Shown here: positions 21,401 through 33,304 of the stretch, one piece after another
Layout of the letters: each line of letters starts with the position of its first letter
Position numbering within the stretch: position 1 is the stretch's first letter
NCBI RefSeq assembly: GCF_040412425.1
Contig: NC_089777.1
Location: 37,720,037 to 37,784,036 of the forward strand
DNA from: Macrobrachium rosenbergii
Lineage: Eukaryota; Arthropoda; Malacostraca; Decapoda; Palaemonidae
Reading direction: 5' to 3'
DNA: 64,000 nucleotides
Program-made: the position numbers and the translations under genes
Notes under the pieces: generated by a model
Told to the model about the DNA's origin: nothing
Databases searched by the model: none
What the model saw: only the letters and a program-made list of their open reading frames with translations

Positions 21401-23270
21401 CTAACAAGTCTCCAGATACACTAGTCTGAATCCTGTCAGAGCTAGAGCAGATAGGCCTTGGTGAAGTTTCCAGAGATGGGGCTGTTTGAGATGTGGACTT
21501 TGAGGCAGTAGCCTTGGAAAGTCCACAAGGAGCTTTAGAAGGTCGGGGAACAATTCTTTGAGTGGCCAGAAGGGAGCTATCAGTGTCATTGATACACTGC
21601 AGTGAGACTGGAACTTGTTGAGAACTGCTCTAACCACACTGAATGGTGGAAAGGCGTAAAGGTCCAGGTTCGAACAGTTTACTAGCATGGCATCCGTCGC
21701 CCAAGCCTGTGGGTTCGGAACTGGCAAACAAAAAAGAAGACAGTAATCCCTCGATGTGGCGAACAGATCCACTGTTGGTCTGCCCCACAACTTCAAGAGG
21801 CTGTCACAGACTGTCGAATTCAGAGTCCATTCTGTTGAGAGGACTTGTCCTCGTCGACATAGTTTGTCTGCCAGGACATTCATCCTCCCTTGGATGAATC
21901 TGGTGGTGATCCTGACCTGATTCTGGTCAGCCAAATTGAGAAGTTCCTTCACTGCCTCGCACAGGGAGAATGAGTGAGTTCTCCCCTGCTTCCTGATGTA
22001 TGAGAGAGCCGTGGTGTTGTCCGAATAAATCACCACTGTTCTGTCTGTGACTGCTTCCAGAAAGTGTTTCAGGCCCAGATGAATGGCGACAACTCTTTGA
22101 CGTTTATGTGCAACTTCCTTTGTTCCGGAGACCATGAGATGGAAGCTTCTAGGGTGCCCAAAAGTGCTCCCCAACCTTGGTACGAGGTGTCTGCATAAAA
22201 GGAGGTCGGGGTTCAGAAGATGAAGAGACTTTCCCTCTGACAGTCTGTCTCTGGACGTCCACCACCGGTGGTCCTCCTTTATCTCTGTTGTAATTGGAAA
22301 CGTCAGTCTGGATGTTCCCTTCTCTTCCAGCTTGCCCTTGGGAAAAACTGAAGGGGACTCACATGAAGTCTTCCTAGCTTCACAAACTGTTTGATGGATG
22401 AGAGGGTTCCCAGCAAACTCATCCACCGATTTGCAGAGCAAACTGGAAGAGAAAGGATATCTTGAACCAACCAAAGGCAGGACTCTATAGTCTTGGGGGA
22501 GGGAAAAACCTGAAAAGTCAGAGAGTTGATCTTCATCTCTAAATACAGAATCTCCCGAGCAAGGACTAGTTGAGACTTCTCCTGATTTATCAAGAGTCTG
22601 AGTTTCCTTGGCAAGGAGAAAGGTTATCTGTAGATCCATTGTGCATTGCTCCTGTGACGAGAGCGGAAAAGCCAGTCGTCTAGGTACAGACAGATGAAGC
22701 CATTATGCAAGCGGAGATAGAAGTCACATGAATACCTGATGGGCAGTGGAAAGACCAAAGCAAAGTGCTCAAAACTGGAAGATTCTGCCTCCGAAGACAA
22801 ATCTCAGGTATTTCCTGGACTCGGATGGCCTGCAATATGGAAATACGCATCTTGCATATCTAGTGTTATCATCCACTCGCCCTGCTGGATGGAGGATAAC
22901 ACTGACTGATTTGTCTCCATCTTGAACTTCATTTTCTGAATGTAGAAGTTCAAAGTGCTTACTTTGAGGACAAGTCTTCATCCCCCTGATGACTTGGGGA
23001 CAGCGAACAAGCGGTTGTAAAATCCTCTTGAAGTATGATCCTATGCTACTTCTATGGCTTTCTTTCTTAGGAGAGCTGTCATTTTCTCCTTGAGAGCTAT
23101 GAACCTCTTGGAGCCCTTCAAGTATGCCGTCAATGTGATCAGCCAAGTTACAAGAGGAGGGTAGTCTTTGAAATGAATCAAGTACCCTTTTAAAACCTTG
23201 ACCGTCCATGGTGCTGAGCCTTTGGCATTCCAGCTTTTCCAAAAGAGAGAGAGTCTGGCCCCTACAGGCA
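21401..23270 (-). pseudogene. DIRS-C reverse transcriptase - RNase H - methyltransferase-like polyprotein
   Basis: RT motif A survives as LDMQDAYFHI near 22855 and the catalytic LYLDDWLFRS near 22680, but in different frames. RNase H has IYSDNTTALSYIRKQGR near 22030 and FIQGRMNVLADKLCRRG. The methyltransferase-like part has DLFATSRDYCLL, NLDLYAFPPFSVVRAVLNKF and APFWPLKELFPDLLKLL (21780-21560). Frames change at least three times. A long open frame, 21401-22639, begins in the overlapping shadow frame and enters the RNase H frame after a shift, so it is not an intact gene. Confidence 0.85.
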
Positions 23271-25680
23271 CACGAAGGATGGGAGAGTCACTTTTTGGAA
23301 GAGGGTTTGACTAAGTCCTCTAGACGGACCTTGCAGAAAAACACACCTTAGAATGGGGCCTAGAGAAGCCCTCCTCGACCTGGACGAGAAAGAAGCAGAA
23401 GGTTCCTTGGGGTGCTTCACTGACTGAGCCAGAAGATCTTGCATGGACTTCTTCTGCAAATCAGTGGCAATCTCCTTAACCGCCGACTGCAGAAACAAGA
23501 ATTGTCTGTCCAAGGGAGAGTACAGAAGAGCAGATTTCTGGACTGACGTAACTCCTTTCATGGTGGAGGAGCACCACAGCTCCCTCTTCTTCAGAAATCT
23601 GATGGCAAAGAGAGCTGCCAGTTCAGAGGAGCCATACCTCAGTGTTTTATCCATGCAAGATAACACACCTAGCCAGTCTGAGGACAAGTCCGTCGCTAGA
23701 ACGTTATATTCCTTGATCTTTCTAGCTAGCGCTCCGATCGTCCAGTCCAGAAAGCTGAACACTTTGAGGACTTTAAATAAGTTTCACTATATTATCAAAT
23801 TCTGAAGAGGCAAAGAAGACCTTTGCTGATGAAAAAGCTGAACGTCTCACTGAGTCAATTAATCCTAAGAAGTCACCTTGGGAAGAGGCAGCGCCTCCCA
23901 AGGATGGAGCTTCTCCTGTCGAACAGGAGATATTTCCTGGCTATCAGTCTTGCATGAGGAAAGGCAAAAGCAGCCTTCCAATGCTTCCTCTTCATAGAGG
24001 ATCAATCCTCTGCTTCCTTAAGGGCCTTCCTAGCTGAGGAAGAGAGGAACCATCTTCGGCAGACGAGAACTAGAGTCCATCTGGTTCCTCATCAGAAATG
24101 CAGAAGTGGGCGAAACCGGAGCCGCTGGCTGGAGGTGTGACGGGAAAAGTCACCAAAAAGTACTTCATCACAGTAGCATACACAGTATGAGTAGGGTCTT
24201 GGACGAACTCTTCCTCTCCTGAAGAAACGGGAGACAAGGAAGCCTCTTGAGAAGGCTTAATCAAAGTGGGCACCTTGTGCAGCAAGCCCAACACATCATC
24301 CAATTGCTTCTTAATACAGTAAACGCCCTGTATTCGTGTTCTCACCATTCCCGGATTTCTCTATGGAACATATGTACACATTATTCGTGGAAAATTCACC
24401 CATTCGCAGTATTCACTAATTACTGTATTTTCATATCATTTTCATGACTAAATGCACTTCTTGTGATAAAAATATTAAAATACTCAGGTATAAGCATTTT
24501 TTGAGATTTTTTTTTGTGTTTGAACTATCAAAATAGGCAGTTCTAAGTGTTTTTAAAAGGGTTTTAAGTATTCGCAGATTTTAGCTATTCGCAGGGGGGT
24601 GTGGTAAGCATCTGCCGCGAATATGGGGGGTTTACCGTATGTGCAAAAGAGGGATCCTCTGACACTAAGTCAGGCGAAGTGGAAGAATATGGGTGCTCAG
24701 TTGGTGTAGAGACCTTGGAAGCGGAAGTAGTCGGAGGCAGGCACTCAGGAGTCCGAGACAGGTGTTCGGAGACTGGATGGCACTCTGGCGAATATGATGA
24801 CTGCTCATGCAGGTGCCCAGAAGATGAGAGTCTGCTGGAAGAGTGCTTAGGAACCAACAACTAATACTCAGCATGGGAGTGATCTGGCAAATGACGAGTT
24901 GCACTGCGCCACTTACTGCAACCTGGTTGCAAACTAACAGCAGAGTCTCTAGCGCACTTGGGAGAAATGGGAGAGGGCTCTCTACCATGACATCTTTTTA
25001 AAGGATGAGACTCCCCTGGAAAACGCCACATTTTCCCAGACTGGAGAGATCAGAGTTTGATGACAACTGGTGGGCACTCACAGTGACACCTTTCCAACGG
25101 CTGTTGGAACTACACATCACCAAATCGGACGAGGGGGCGACTGGACAGCCACCTCCTCCACTGGCACTGACACTTGTTTAAAACTCTGAACTTTGTCCAT
25201 CAGGACCATAAACGATTTGCCTGATTTCGACAATGTACAGTGTTGACCACAAGATCACATTTACAGTCAAACTTACTCTTGAGGCTGGCTAGGACATCAG
25301 GTTCGGAAGCATGGGAGCCAGGAACAGGAGTTGATGGAAAAATATTAGGAGGACTAAGGATGGGGGATAATACAAGGGTAGGAGGAGGAATATTACAGCC
25401 AAAGACTTGAATGTTAGAGACAGGTACTACACTCATAGCCCTACCCTCGGCTTTAACAGCCGCTTTCCTCTTCCTATCCAATTTATCCATATGAGACTTT
25501 AAAACTTTCCATTTTTTCTCATCCCACCCCTTACATTCAGCGGACATAATATCTTTCGAACAATCTTGTCCTCTACACTTTGCACAGATTGTATGACTAT
25601 CACGTGTCACTTTTGTCATCCGAGTCTTTCATCCTTCCCTATAATATCTAACACCTGATGAGCTAGCATCATACATATTG
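23271..25680 (-). pseudogene. DIRS-C ORF1 region (broken, MITE inside)
   Basis: The N-terminus near 25650-25200 reads DSHTICAKCRGQDCSKD, SAECKGWDEKKWKVLKSH and MDKLDRKRKAA, homologous to the Cys/His module of copies A and B. The first Cys pair of the motif has become YYREG followed by a stop. Ser/Pro-rich sequence follows, then the MITE 24317-24637, then a conserved segment (23762-23262) with SCMDKTLRYGSSELAALFAI that matches the CIDRG block in A and B. Confidence 0.72.
24317..24637. mobile_element. Pogo/Tigger-like MITE in DIRS-C
   Basis: Flanked by TA (24315-24316 and 24638-24639). The ends CAGTAAACGCCC and GGGGGTTTACCG are inverted partners. It is similar throughout to 43197-43531, sharing CATTATTCGTGG, TTTTCATGACTAAATGCA and TATTAAAATACTCAGGTA. 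It carries no transposase. Confidence 0.85.
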
Positions 25681-25799
25681 TAAGAATACCAGCTAAGCTA
25701 AGCTGAAAAGCTACCAAAATCAACAATACTTTACCAAATTCTTGGAAAAGCGATGAAACAATGTCAAATCCAACCACCAAAAACATTCGAACGCCGGCA

Positions 25800-25977
25800 G
25801 AAAAGAAGTGATTCCCTCTTGTTTTGCTGTACCTCTCGTTCCCCGATAGAGGGCGGGGTAGTTACCTACATTTGAAACACATGAATCGCTACCGCGAAAT
25901 TCAAATTTTTAACTGCTGTGCGAGTAAAAAGTATAGCTGTGTAATTACTTGCTAAGTTACATCTATGAAAACCTATT
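25800..25977 (-). repeat. DIRS-C 5' inverted terminal repeat
   Basis: Inverse of 19610-19781, ending AGCTGTGTAATTACTTGC and then TAAGTTACATCTATGAAAAC. Confidence 0.8.
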
Positions 25978-26315
25978 TTTGGTAGCCATTCAGAGTCCTC
26001 AAAGAGGTGTGACTGTAGGATTTATGATCGCGCCTAAAAACCCAATAATCTTTAAAAATTGATTTGCTGAAAAAAATTCTATGGCTTCAGTATAGGGTTC
26101 AAGAATGTGTCCACGAAATATTATGCTAAAATTTGCCGTATTTCTCTAGTTATGGCCTAAAATGTAACAATAACTATATACCCATAAAACACCAGTAGCG
26201 CAAATGATTTAGTCTGGTATAGTTTTTTATGATATATATTACGAAAAACTTCCTTTGAAATGAAATGTATTATGTCAATAATATCCTACTCAGTACCTTT
26301 TAGTTATTCCTAGCC

Positions 26316-26910
26316 ATGACAACGCACACGTCATACCATGACGCCGACTGTGGCCGAGAGTTGCCTATAAACTTCCAAGCTAGAAGGACACGTTTTTCAT
26401 GCTCGCTAGCCTTGACTGAACTCTGTATTTTCTGCGGTGTTTTGTTTTTCACCGTGCCTAAAGGGTCCAAGAGTTCACTTCATGCTTCTAGAATGCGGAA
26501 ACGCCAAGTGGAAAAGTCCAAGCGAGAAGTAGAAGAAAGAGTTCAAGAAATTAGTGCCATAGAGGGAAATAGAGCGACGGAGAGAGAGAGAGAGAGCTGT
26601 CGCCCATCAAACGGCGCAGGCAGCGATCTCTGCTGACCAGAGACCAACCACATCCACCCCTAAATGCCTCTTTATTTGTTCGTCACTACCAAAGGGCAAA
26701 GATATTTTAGAAAAAAGAAAGCAGTAGCTCGGAGGCTGATATTAAAGACGATCCTGAAAATAAAATGATCATAATAAGTGAAGCAAGACTTGATGAATTA
26801 CTTGAATCACGAATCCCTAATTGTGAATGAAAAGTAATTCCCAGGATCCATTTGGCAAGTGATGGATTCGAGACACTAATAAAAAAGTGTAGGCAACTAT
26901 GATACCTAGA
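26316..26910 (+). pseudogene. Degenerate ORF of unknown origin
   Basis: Unrecognised. 26316-26636 stays open and includes the basic/acidic helix RMRKRQVEKSKREVEERVQE. After a stop, a second frame near 26725-26828 reads SSSSEADIKDDPENKMIIIS and EARLDELLESRIPNCE, ends in TGA, and continues in frame as KVIPRIHLASDGFETL. This looks like one protein-coding stretch disabled by stops, possibly a transposase N-terminus. I could not place it in a family. Confidence 0.35.
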
Positions 26911-27117
26911 GTAATACCTTGCAGCAAGATCAGACAGGGGACCAGGAACCTAAAATTTATAAGAATGTGTCTTAGGCACATAAATAATCAATTAATATTC
27001 TTATTTATAATCATTTTGCATTAATTAATACCCAAAAATAAAAATTAAAACCATAGAATTAATTGTAACAGTCTTTGAAGTCCCTTTTACTTTTTTTATG
27101 TAACTAAAACTTTGAAG

Positions 27118-27475
27118 GCCCATTTCTCAAAACATAAGTTTTCACCTTCAAAATGTATCTCCTCCCTTAGTATTGGACCAACCTAAATGAAATTTCATAT
27201 ATAATATGAGGAAACATGGTAGATTAAAAAAAGCCGGGGATTTTTAATATTTTGAGTTTCTGATTTTTGGCAATTTTTTTTCTGTAATTTTTCCAGGAAA
27301 ATTTCATAAAAAAAATAAAAATTCATATCTCGAAAAATAATTGAAAAATCAAAAATCCCGGCTTTATATCGAAGGTCCATATGTGTTTTATACGTGGTTC
27401 AAATCTCATCCCTTAAAACCAAAAAGCAAAGGAGGAGATGCATTTTGAAAATGGCCATTTTTTGCCAAAAATGCT
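27118..27475. repeat. Long imperfect inverted repeat (fold-back)
   Basis: The arm 27118-27245 and the inverted arm 27350-27475 pair over about 120 bp. The outer match is CAAAATGTATCTCCTCCC against GGAGGAGATGCATTTTG. The inner match is AAGCCGGGGATTTTT against AAAAATCCCGGCTTT. The loop is about 100 bp and AT-rich. Confidence 0.75.
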
Positions 27476-27589
27476 CTGGCATCACAAAACCTAAGGTCAC
27501 TGAACAAAAATTTTTTCCCCAGAAGTTCCACACAATATCCTTTAACAAACCCCCTATATATCAACAACCTGTCGTTAAAAAAGTCGGAA

Positions 27590-28330
27590 ACCGGCCGATC
27601 CCTTTAACAGAGTCTGGCTCTCAAATGCCAGGAAAAGGCTTTGTGACTGGCTTCATCTGAGATTGAGAAGATACTGTGTCTGTGGACCTGGAAGGGGTCT
27701 CTGGCAAACAGGTTGACCCAACTCCACCATTCATAAATGATAATACACACAGATGCCTCCTTGACAGATTGGGGAGGTCATTAGGAGGACTGTCAGTTAT
27801 AGGGGACATGGTCACCCATTCTGAAGAAGTGTCATACCAGCTTCCTGGGGCTACTGTCTGTCTTTCCATCTTGGAAAATTGAAACATCCAAAAGGGACCC
27901 CCATTTTGTTGGTAAGAGAATATGACTGCAATGTCTTATATTAAGAGGTTAGGCTCATGCTGAGCTTTCAAGTCAGTAATTGCTGACATGATTCCACAAT
28001 CTGGAATTGGACCAGTTTGCCACATGCAAGAAACATCAACTTCCAGTGTATGTCTTTGAACCTGGATATTTGGGCAACAGCAAGAGATGCATTCCCACAA
28101 GACTTGGATCAATTGGAGGATGATATACCTTTTTCTTTCATTGTGCCAGATTTCGAAAGCTCTGAACAATCTACTAGCTTTCACTGGAACCACTTGCCTA
28201 GTACCCCTGCATTAGCCAGTCACTGGTTCCTTATTTCTTCAAAACAGGAAAAAGAATACTTCTATTGCTGTCCGTTGTTCTATCCCAGACAGAAGGAGAA
28301 GTCATCTACACATTCTCCCTTCTAAGCCGT
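27590..28330 (+). pseudogene. DIRS-D RNase H / methyltransferase-like relic
   Basis: Across shifted frames the plus strand reads HTDASLTDWGGH and GTWSP (27755-27815), AMSYIKRLGSC (about 27930), KHQLPVYV (about 28030), then DIWATARDAFPQDLDQLEDD (about 28065-28125). These correspond in order to the RNase H active-site start, the DNTT-x-YIxxxG block and the DLFAT...LATDAF...W methyltransferase-like block of DIRS pol. Stops are numerous. Confidence 0.75.
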
Positions 28331-28523
28331 GACCTTCACATTGATTTTTAAATCTAGTCTACTGTGAAGATAAGATAATTTACCTAACATTGCTAGATAC
28401 CTAGTGCAAAAACTACAGACTTCATCTATCTAATATACCAGTCTGTATGGAAAATGTGGTTAGATTACCTCCATACTGAGACCCCAATTGAAATCTGTTA
28501 AAACAGTTTTACATTGTACTGTA
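28331..28523. other. Relic D sequence before the pogo insertion
   Basis: Decayed DNA with no readable frame, placed between the RNase H relic and the pogo-like element. Confidence 0.3.
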
Positions 28524-29961
28524 CAGGTTGACCATCACTATTCCGGCAATCAGTAATCCGGCACAAATTTCGGCTGGAGTAATTTCTAATGTTTCCGCAC
28601 TAATTTTCAAATTTCCTGGGTCACTGCACTAACTCGCTTGCCGGCCGATTCGATTTGGTGGCGCAGTGTGCTGCATCAACAAACTGGTAGCCTAGCCTAC
28701 ATTATACTGAACTCTATTCACATATTAACAGTATTATACAAACATCAACATGACAAATGTGCATCTTTTTCATGGATCTCTTAAAAAGTTATGCTTTACT
28801 ACATTGTTTCCAATTGTATTATAAATTGCGATCAATGTTTTGTTTTGGGAATCAATATCACGGTGTTTATTTCACCGCATTTAACTAAGTTCAAAGCGCT
28901 TTTCTTGCTTCTAGTTAGCGTAAATGAATATGGATACTTTATTTATTTGGGACACGGATATTTTTCGTTATACGAAGTGTTTTTAAGTCGAAATATAACT
29001 TAAATACGTTCTGTTGTGAGATTAATTTAGCTATTTTTTTCGTTAATATATGACATTTGCGGGAATCACGGCTGGCCGTTTTGGGGGCATGTTTGTTTTG
29101 TGTAAAAAAAAATCAAGATTCCGTTAGCTATTTTCTCTTGATTTCATCATAATTCGAGCTTTACGTATTTATCTTTTATCGGCGTGAAAACAGTAGTAAT
29201 TTGTATTCTTTCATACCCAGTAGTTTTGATTGGAAATACATTCTCTCCAGTTTTATTTACGGCGGTCGAGTTTCATCCATGTTGCCGATGCACGATAATT
29301 TATAGTCATTAGCAGCTTGAACATTGTTTTCTCAGCTTCAGCTACAACTTACAGCTTTAAGTTACTGTAGCAGTATATTTCCCTGCTGATCTTTTCTCCA
29401 AAGCAAATAAGGGTATAGTGTAAAAAATATATCAGTCCTATCGTACAGTACTTAACGTTATTTGTAACATAACTACAGTAATTTTGTATTACCGTACGAT
29501 GGTTGAAATACAAGCAAAACAGTTGTTATCCGATACGATTATTAGCAAAACAACAGTTTCCCATTCAGTTGTTTAAGGCTGTATGCATTTATGCAAGAGT
29601 ATAACGTTACTAACAAAAGATTTTCTATTGTAAGTTGGTCTCTCTCGCTGCCTGATTGTACCTGCTGCCTGCGCTTGCTCGAATTCTAAAAATATTTCCT
29701 AAATATTTTCGTACCGGTATTAATTGCTAACTCCATCATAATCGTAAACTCAAAATATCGTAAGTCGAATTATCGTAACTCGAGCACTACCTGTATTTGA
29801 TAATTGTCTTTTCTTTGTTATCCAACTTGTACTGATTTATGGGATATTTTAATTCTAAGATGAGGTGCTTAGCTCCTGGGTTTCATGTATTCTAGCCTAA
29901 TAAATGGCTAATCCGGCACCCTCCAGGTCCCAGTGATGCCGGATTAGTGATGGTCAACCTG
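28524..29961. mobile_element. Pogo-like non-autonomous transposon, 1.4 kb
   Basis: Flanked by TA (28522-28523, 29962-29963). Terminal repeats CAGGTTGACCATCACTATTC and, inverted, GGATTAGTGATGGTCAACCTG. The interior is AT-rich with no transposase frame. It splits the DIRS-D pol relic from its recombinase relic, so it is younger than relic D. Near 29760-29798 a different MITE-like end (CGAGCACTACCTGTA) may mark a nested fragment. Confidence 0.88.
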
Positions 29962-29969
29962 TATTATCT

Positions 29970-30690
29970 TTTGAGGTCAAGAGCCTTGCTATTTCAACAA
30001 TCATGATATACAAGGCATCATTGGCGGAACCCTTGCCTTTTGGTTTGGAATTTATTCTAATAATAGAAAGTGTTAATATCATTCCCTAGTCTTTTACACT
30101 GCAAAGGTCACCTCCTGCAAGTTTCCCATTACCTGGTCCCTGATTAAGGTTCTTAGACTCCTGTCATCCCTTCAGTTCATGGGCCTAATTCAGCTAAACT
30201 CATATGCTGCAAAAGGCAGTCTTCTTGACTGCTTTGGCTTCAGGAGCTCATATTAGCCTACTGGGCTTTCTTGGACAAGGACAATATTTCACCACTCATA
30301 CACCTACTTGTTATTTACTGTCTCCTGGTCTATCATTTCTGGCCAAGAATGACGACCTTTTTAAAGGGAAGATGATCTTTTCTGATAAAAGAACTCAGTT
30401 CCATTTCATATAAAATAGTAAGCCCCATTCAAGCACTTAAGGTTTCCCCTAGATGTCACGGCAAACATCCCAGATGGTACTATTTTTCCTACACCTCAGC
30501 ACAAGCAAATCACTCTCTGCATGGACTGATAATTATTTTAGTGCCTCATTAAAAAGGCAGACAATCACTCCTTTCTAAGTCGCATGATATCCAAAAGGTG
30601 AGTACATCGTTAACTTTCTTTAGTAATGTTTCCTTTGAAGAAGTCTTCTAGTGTATGGATGGTTATTACACAGTATTCCTTATCTGGTAA
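29970..30690 (+). pseudogene. DIRS-D tyrosine recombinase relic
   Basis: The plus strand reads STIMIYKASLAEPLPFG (about 30000), LQKAVFLTALASGAH (about 30210, where KRVSE would carry the catalytic Arg), LSPGLSFLAKND (about 30330, compare LGFLAKNEN in copy A), CPIQALK (about 30425), and HDIQKVSTSLTFFSNVSF (about 30590), where the HxxR Arg has changed. It is homologous to the recombinases of A-C but clearly dead. Confidence 0.7.
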
Positions 30691-31030
30691 AGGTGCAATA
30701 CTCTTGCAGCCAGACCCGACATAATTACATCAGCCACTGTAGAACCACAATGGATAATACATTTATAGGTTCATGTGTCTCTTGTTCTTTATTGCCAGAC
30801 CTGAATGGGTGTCTGGAATAAAGAAAACGGTTGATGACCTGTGACTTTACTTTGCCTTGAGTAAAAAATTCCTGAAACACTACTGCCATGAGTGGTGGTC
30901 ATCTAAGATACTGCTGGGGAAAGCACAATAATCCCGCAGCCAGACCTGACATAATTAGGTAAGCCACCTTTGAACCACTTCGCCAATCCCTATGAGTGTC
31001 CGGAATAAAGATAATGGTTGATAGACTATA
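30690..31030. repeat. Two-copy direct repeat near the end of relic D
   Basis: The block 30690-30840 (GCAGCCAGACCCGACATAAT, later GGTGTCTGGAATAAAG) recurs at 30920-31026 (GCAGCCAGACCTGACATAAT, later GTGTCCGGAATAAAG). The spacing is about 230 bp. Confidence 0.75.
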
Positions 31031-31280
31031 CCACGGAAAAAAAAAAAATAATATTAATAATAATAATCTGGGCTGTTGGGATTTATTCATTAGGAGCTAA
31101 GCCATTTCATCACCTGTTAATTTCTTTTGTAAGTTCCTTTGAGGATGAACAGTGGCTACACTATCAGAAAACAGGTTTTGACATAGGGAAAACCTGTTTC
31201 TGGTAGCCAGGCTCTGCTCTGTTGAATCCTAGTCACGTTTCTTAGAAGAGGAACAGCGACTAGGCTATCAATAATATAAA

Positions 31281-31600
31281 ATTATATTGTACTATGAGGA
31301 ATAAAAGTAAAAATAATCATTATTGAAACAATGTACAACATTTTTCAAGCTTATTTTTTCACATAATTGTTGCATAATTTATTCCATTATCCATGTTAAA
31401 ATATAGAACTGCAGAATATTTCATACTTTATCTCAGTCAGATAAGGCAAATAACATCAACAGTTCAAGATTGACAACTAATATCCAAAAAAATCCAAAAG
31501 CTTACATCTGGACACACTAATACCATAATCGCACATTTATTAATGTGCTGTACATTGCATAATAGCATTAAATGATAATGACAATATTTAAAGAACTTAC
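31281..31600. other. SS18 intron 2, unique AT-rich DNA
   Basis: No gene or repeat recognised. It ends at the exon 2 donor. Confidence 0.4.
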
Positions 31601-31677
31601 TGAAAGCACTCGTGAGTCTTCCCTTGAGTCTGATACTCAGTGATTGTTTTGATTAACTGTGAATTTTCATCCAGCAT
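31601..31677 (-). CDS. SS18: SS18 exon 2 (start of SNH domain)
   Basis: 77-bp exon between acceptor TTATTTTACAG and donor GTAAGT (31600-31595). It begins in phase 0 (exon 1 ends with a complete Lys codon) and ends two bases into a Gln codon. It encodes MLDENSQLIKTITEYQTQGK followed by THECF. Animal SS18 has MLD-x-N-x-x-LI at the same place, followed by a Q-x-x-GK-x-x-EC block, and also splits before YQQ. This is the helical SNH core that binds the BAF complex. Confidence 0.93.
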
Positions 31678-32339
31678 CTGTAAAATAACATATCAGTGAA
31701 GTATAATGTTTCTTTATTAGTATATTACAAAATACAAGGTATATCAAACAACAAGAAAATGTAAAGCTGATAAAACAAATTCAAAAGTTCAGTATAGAAT
31801 ATCACTATTTATTTACCCAACTGGGAAACAGTAAAATAAAAAAATATTGTAAAGCTGTTAAACTCATTCCTGTGGAAAATTTTGGTGGGCAATAAGGATT
31901 GGGCTGAAATATTATCCTCTGGAATAAGCACTCTGTTTCTGATATTCAATTTCAATGGAAAGGGGGTTACATCAGTGGCAACCCCCCCAAAAGTTTGGGT
32001 ACAGCGCCCTTAGGCTAGTTAGGACATGGCATTCTATGTAAGGTTAGGTTTGGCCCGTTTTCACAGTCTGGTTTCTCATGCCTACCCTTTTACCCCTACT
32101 ATGCATCTGCTCCTTTGTCTTAATTGGTTGGAAAAGACAGGTAATGATTAGATAACGTTAATGAAAAAATAGTTCCAAGAACCTAAGCTACCACATAACA
32201 GAAAACCAAAAGAAACTCTAACAGCCATGCACTAAACCCATCAGCCACCCCCTCAGGTCCAACAACTCTGATCAAAAAACCTTCAAAACAGTAAAACCAG
32301 ACTTTTGTAGCAAATAATATAGTAAAAGTATAAAACAAC
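31678..32339. other. SS18 intron 1, proximal part
   Basis: AT-rich DNA, with a G-rich patch around 31970-32000. No feature recognised. Confidence 0.35.
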
Positions 32340-32493
32340 TCCGCACGGGGGTTTTGGGTGGGAGAAATTGCTGGGAGAAAGACCAGACTGTCATGTTGTT
32401 GTTATGGAATGGTTCTGCGCATGTAGAAGTCATTAGGGAGCCATATGTTCAAGAAGGGACTGGTCAAGGAAACCTATTATCAAAGGAACTATA

Positions 32494-32632
32494 CGGACAT
32501 CCCTGATTACCAGCGCCGATAAGCAGAAATCGGCGATTTTCAGTGCCAAAAATTGCAGACTTTCATCGCTCGACAAGCACCCTAAAATCGGATTGCCGAT
32601 AACCGAGCCCGCCGATAACCGGTGACTGCCTG
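32494..32632. mobile_element. 139-bp pogo-like MITE
   Basis: Flanked by TA. The left end CGGACATCCCTGATTACC and the right end GGTGACTGCCTG are inverted partners, with GCCGATAA blocks near each end. It lies inside the repeat array. Confidence 0.65.
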
Positions 32633-33278
32633 TACTAACCTTACCTACCCTAACTTAATAGGTCGTGTTACTTAGCTGGGGGGGAACCCCCAAAGAAGGG
32701 AAAGTTCACTTTTTACCAAAAGTCCCCCTATAACATTGTGCATGTGTGACAGCATTCCAGGATGGCCAGCATACAACTTCTGAGGTTAATTATAGTCAAC
32801 TGACAAAAAATAACAGTAAATTCTTGATAAGCAACCAAAATACAATAGAAAAAGTCATTTCCAAGGTAATAACCCATGCAGAGTTGTACTATAGTTCTAC
32901 CAATAATACAAGCTTTCCATGTCTTAAGTAGTTAAATTTATTATTCATTTGCCCCTGCCTATACAGGAATCCCTATACAAAAAAAAAAAAATATGTCAAA
33001 ATAACCATGATTTGACCATTTCCAATAAAAGACTGTGAGGACCAGGGATTAAGGAATCATAGCATTACCAGTCTTGACCTATGGTAGGTTATGCTATCAG
33101 GGTAAGGTACAACCTAAGATGGAAGCCAAAAACGGGGTAAAACTACAGTACAGGGTAACTCCACACAGACTGCCATGTTGTTGTTATAGAATGGTTCATC
33201 ACGCGTGCAAATCATTAAAGAGCCATATGTTCAAGAAGGGATTGGCTAAGGAAACCTATTATAAAAGGAACTTAACTT

Positions 33279-33304
33279 ACCCTAACCTAACCTAACCTAA
33301 CCTA
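33279..33304. repeat. Interstitial telomere-like (CCTAA)n
   Basis: Four consecutive CCTAA units (TTAGG on the other strand), the usual arthropod telomere unit. Related runs occur at about 33655-33672 and 34105 at the same place in neighbouring units of the array. Confidence 0.7.

Larger units (their letters stand above)
19586..25977 (-). mobile_element. DIRS retrotransposon copy C
   Basis: Inverted terminal repeats 19610-19781 and 25800-25965 match in inverted orientation (landmarks AAGTAATTACACAGCTAT, AACGATAGGTACAACAAAAC). Between them, reading from the right, lie ORF1 (25680-24070), RT/RNase H/methyltransferase-like (23270-21400) and tyrosine recombinase (21400-20420). The order is the same as in A and B but the sequence has diverged. 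The internal complementary region is disturbed near 19850 by a short MITE-like insert, and a pogo-like MITE sits in ORF1 (24317-24637). All frames are broken. Confidence 0.85.
25963..31280 (+). mobile_element. Old DIRS relic D (plus strand)
   Basis: A heavily decayed DIRS-type element in the opposite orientation to A-C. Recognisable pieces are RNase H/methyltransferase-like (27590-28330) and tyrosine recombinase (29970-30690), separated by a later pogo-like insertion (28524-29961). Terminal evidence: the segment around 25963-26009 (AAAACCTATTTTTGGTAGCC) has an inverted counterpart at about 31132-31178 (CTTTGAGGATGAACAGTGGC) and a direct counterpart at 31180-31220 (CTGTTTCTGGTAGCCAGG). The 1.5 kb between 26010 and 27580 does not look like DIRS and may be a further insertion. 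Confidence 0.6.

Noticed and set aside
29760..29798. Separate nested MITE inside the pogo-like element
   Set aside because: One end (CGAGCACTACCTGTA) looks MITE-like, but no inverted partner could be located within the host element.
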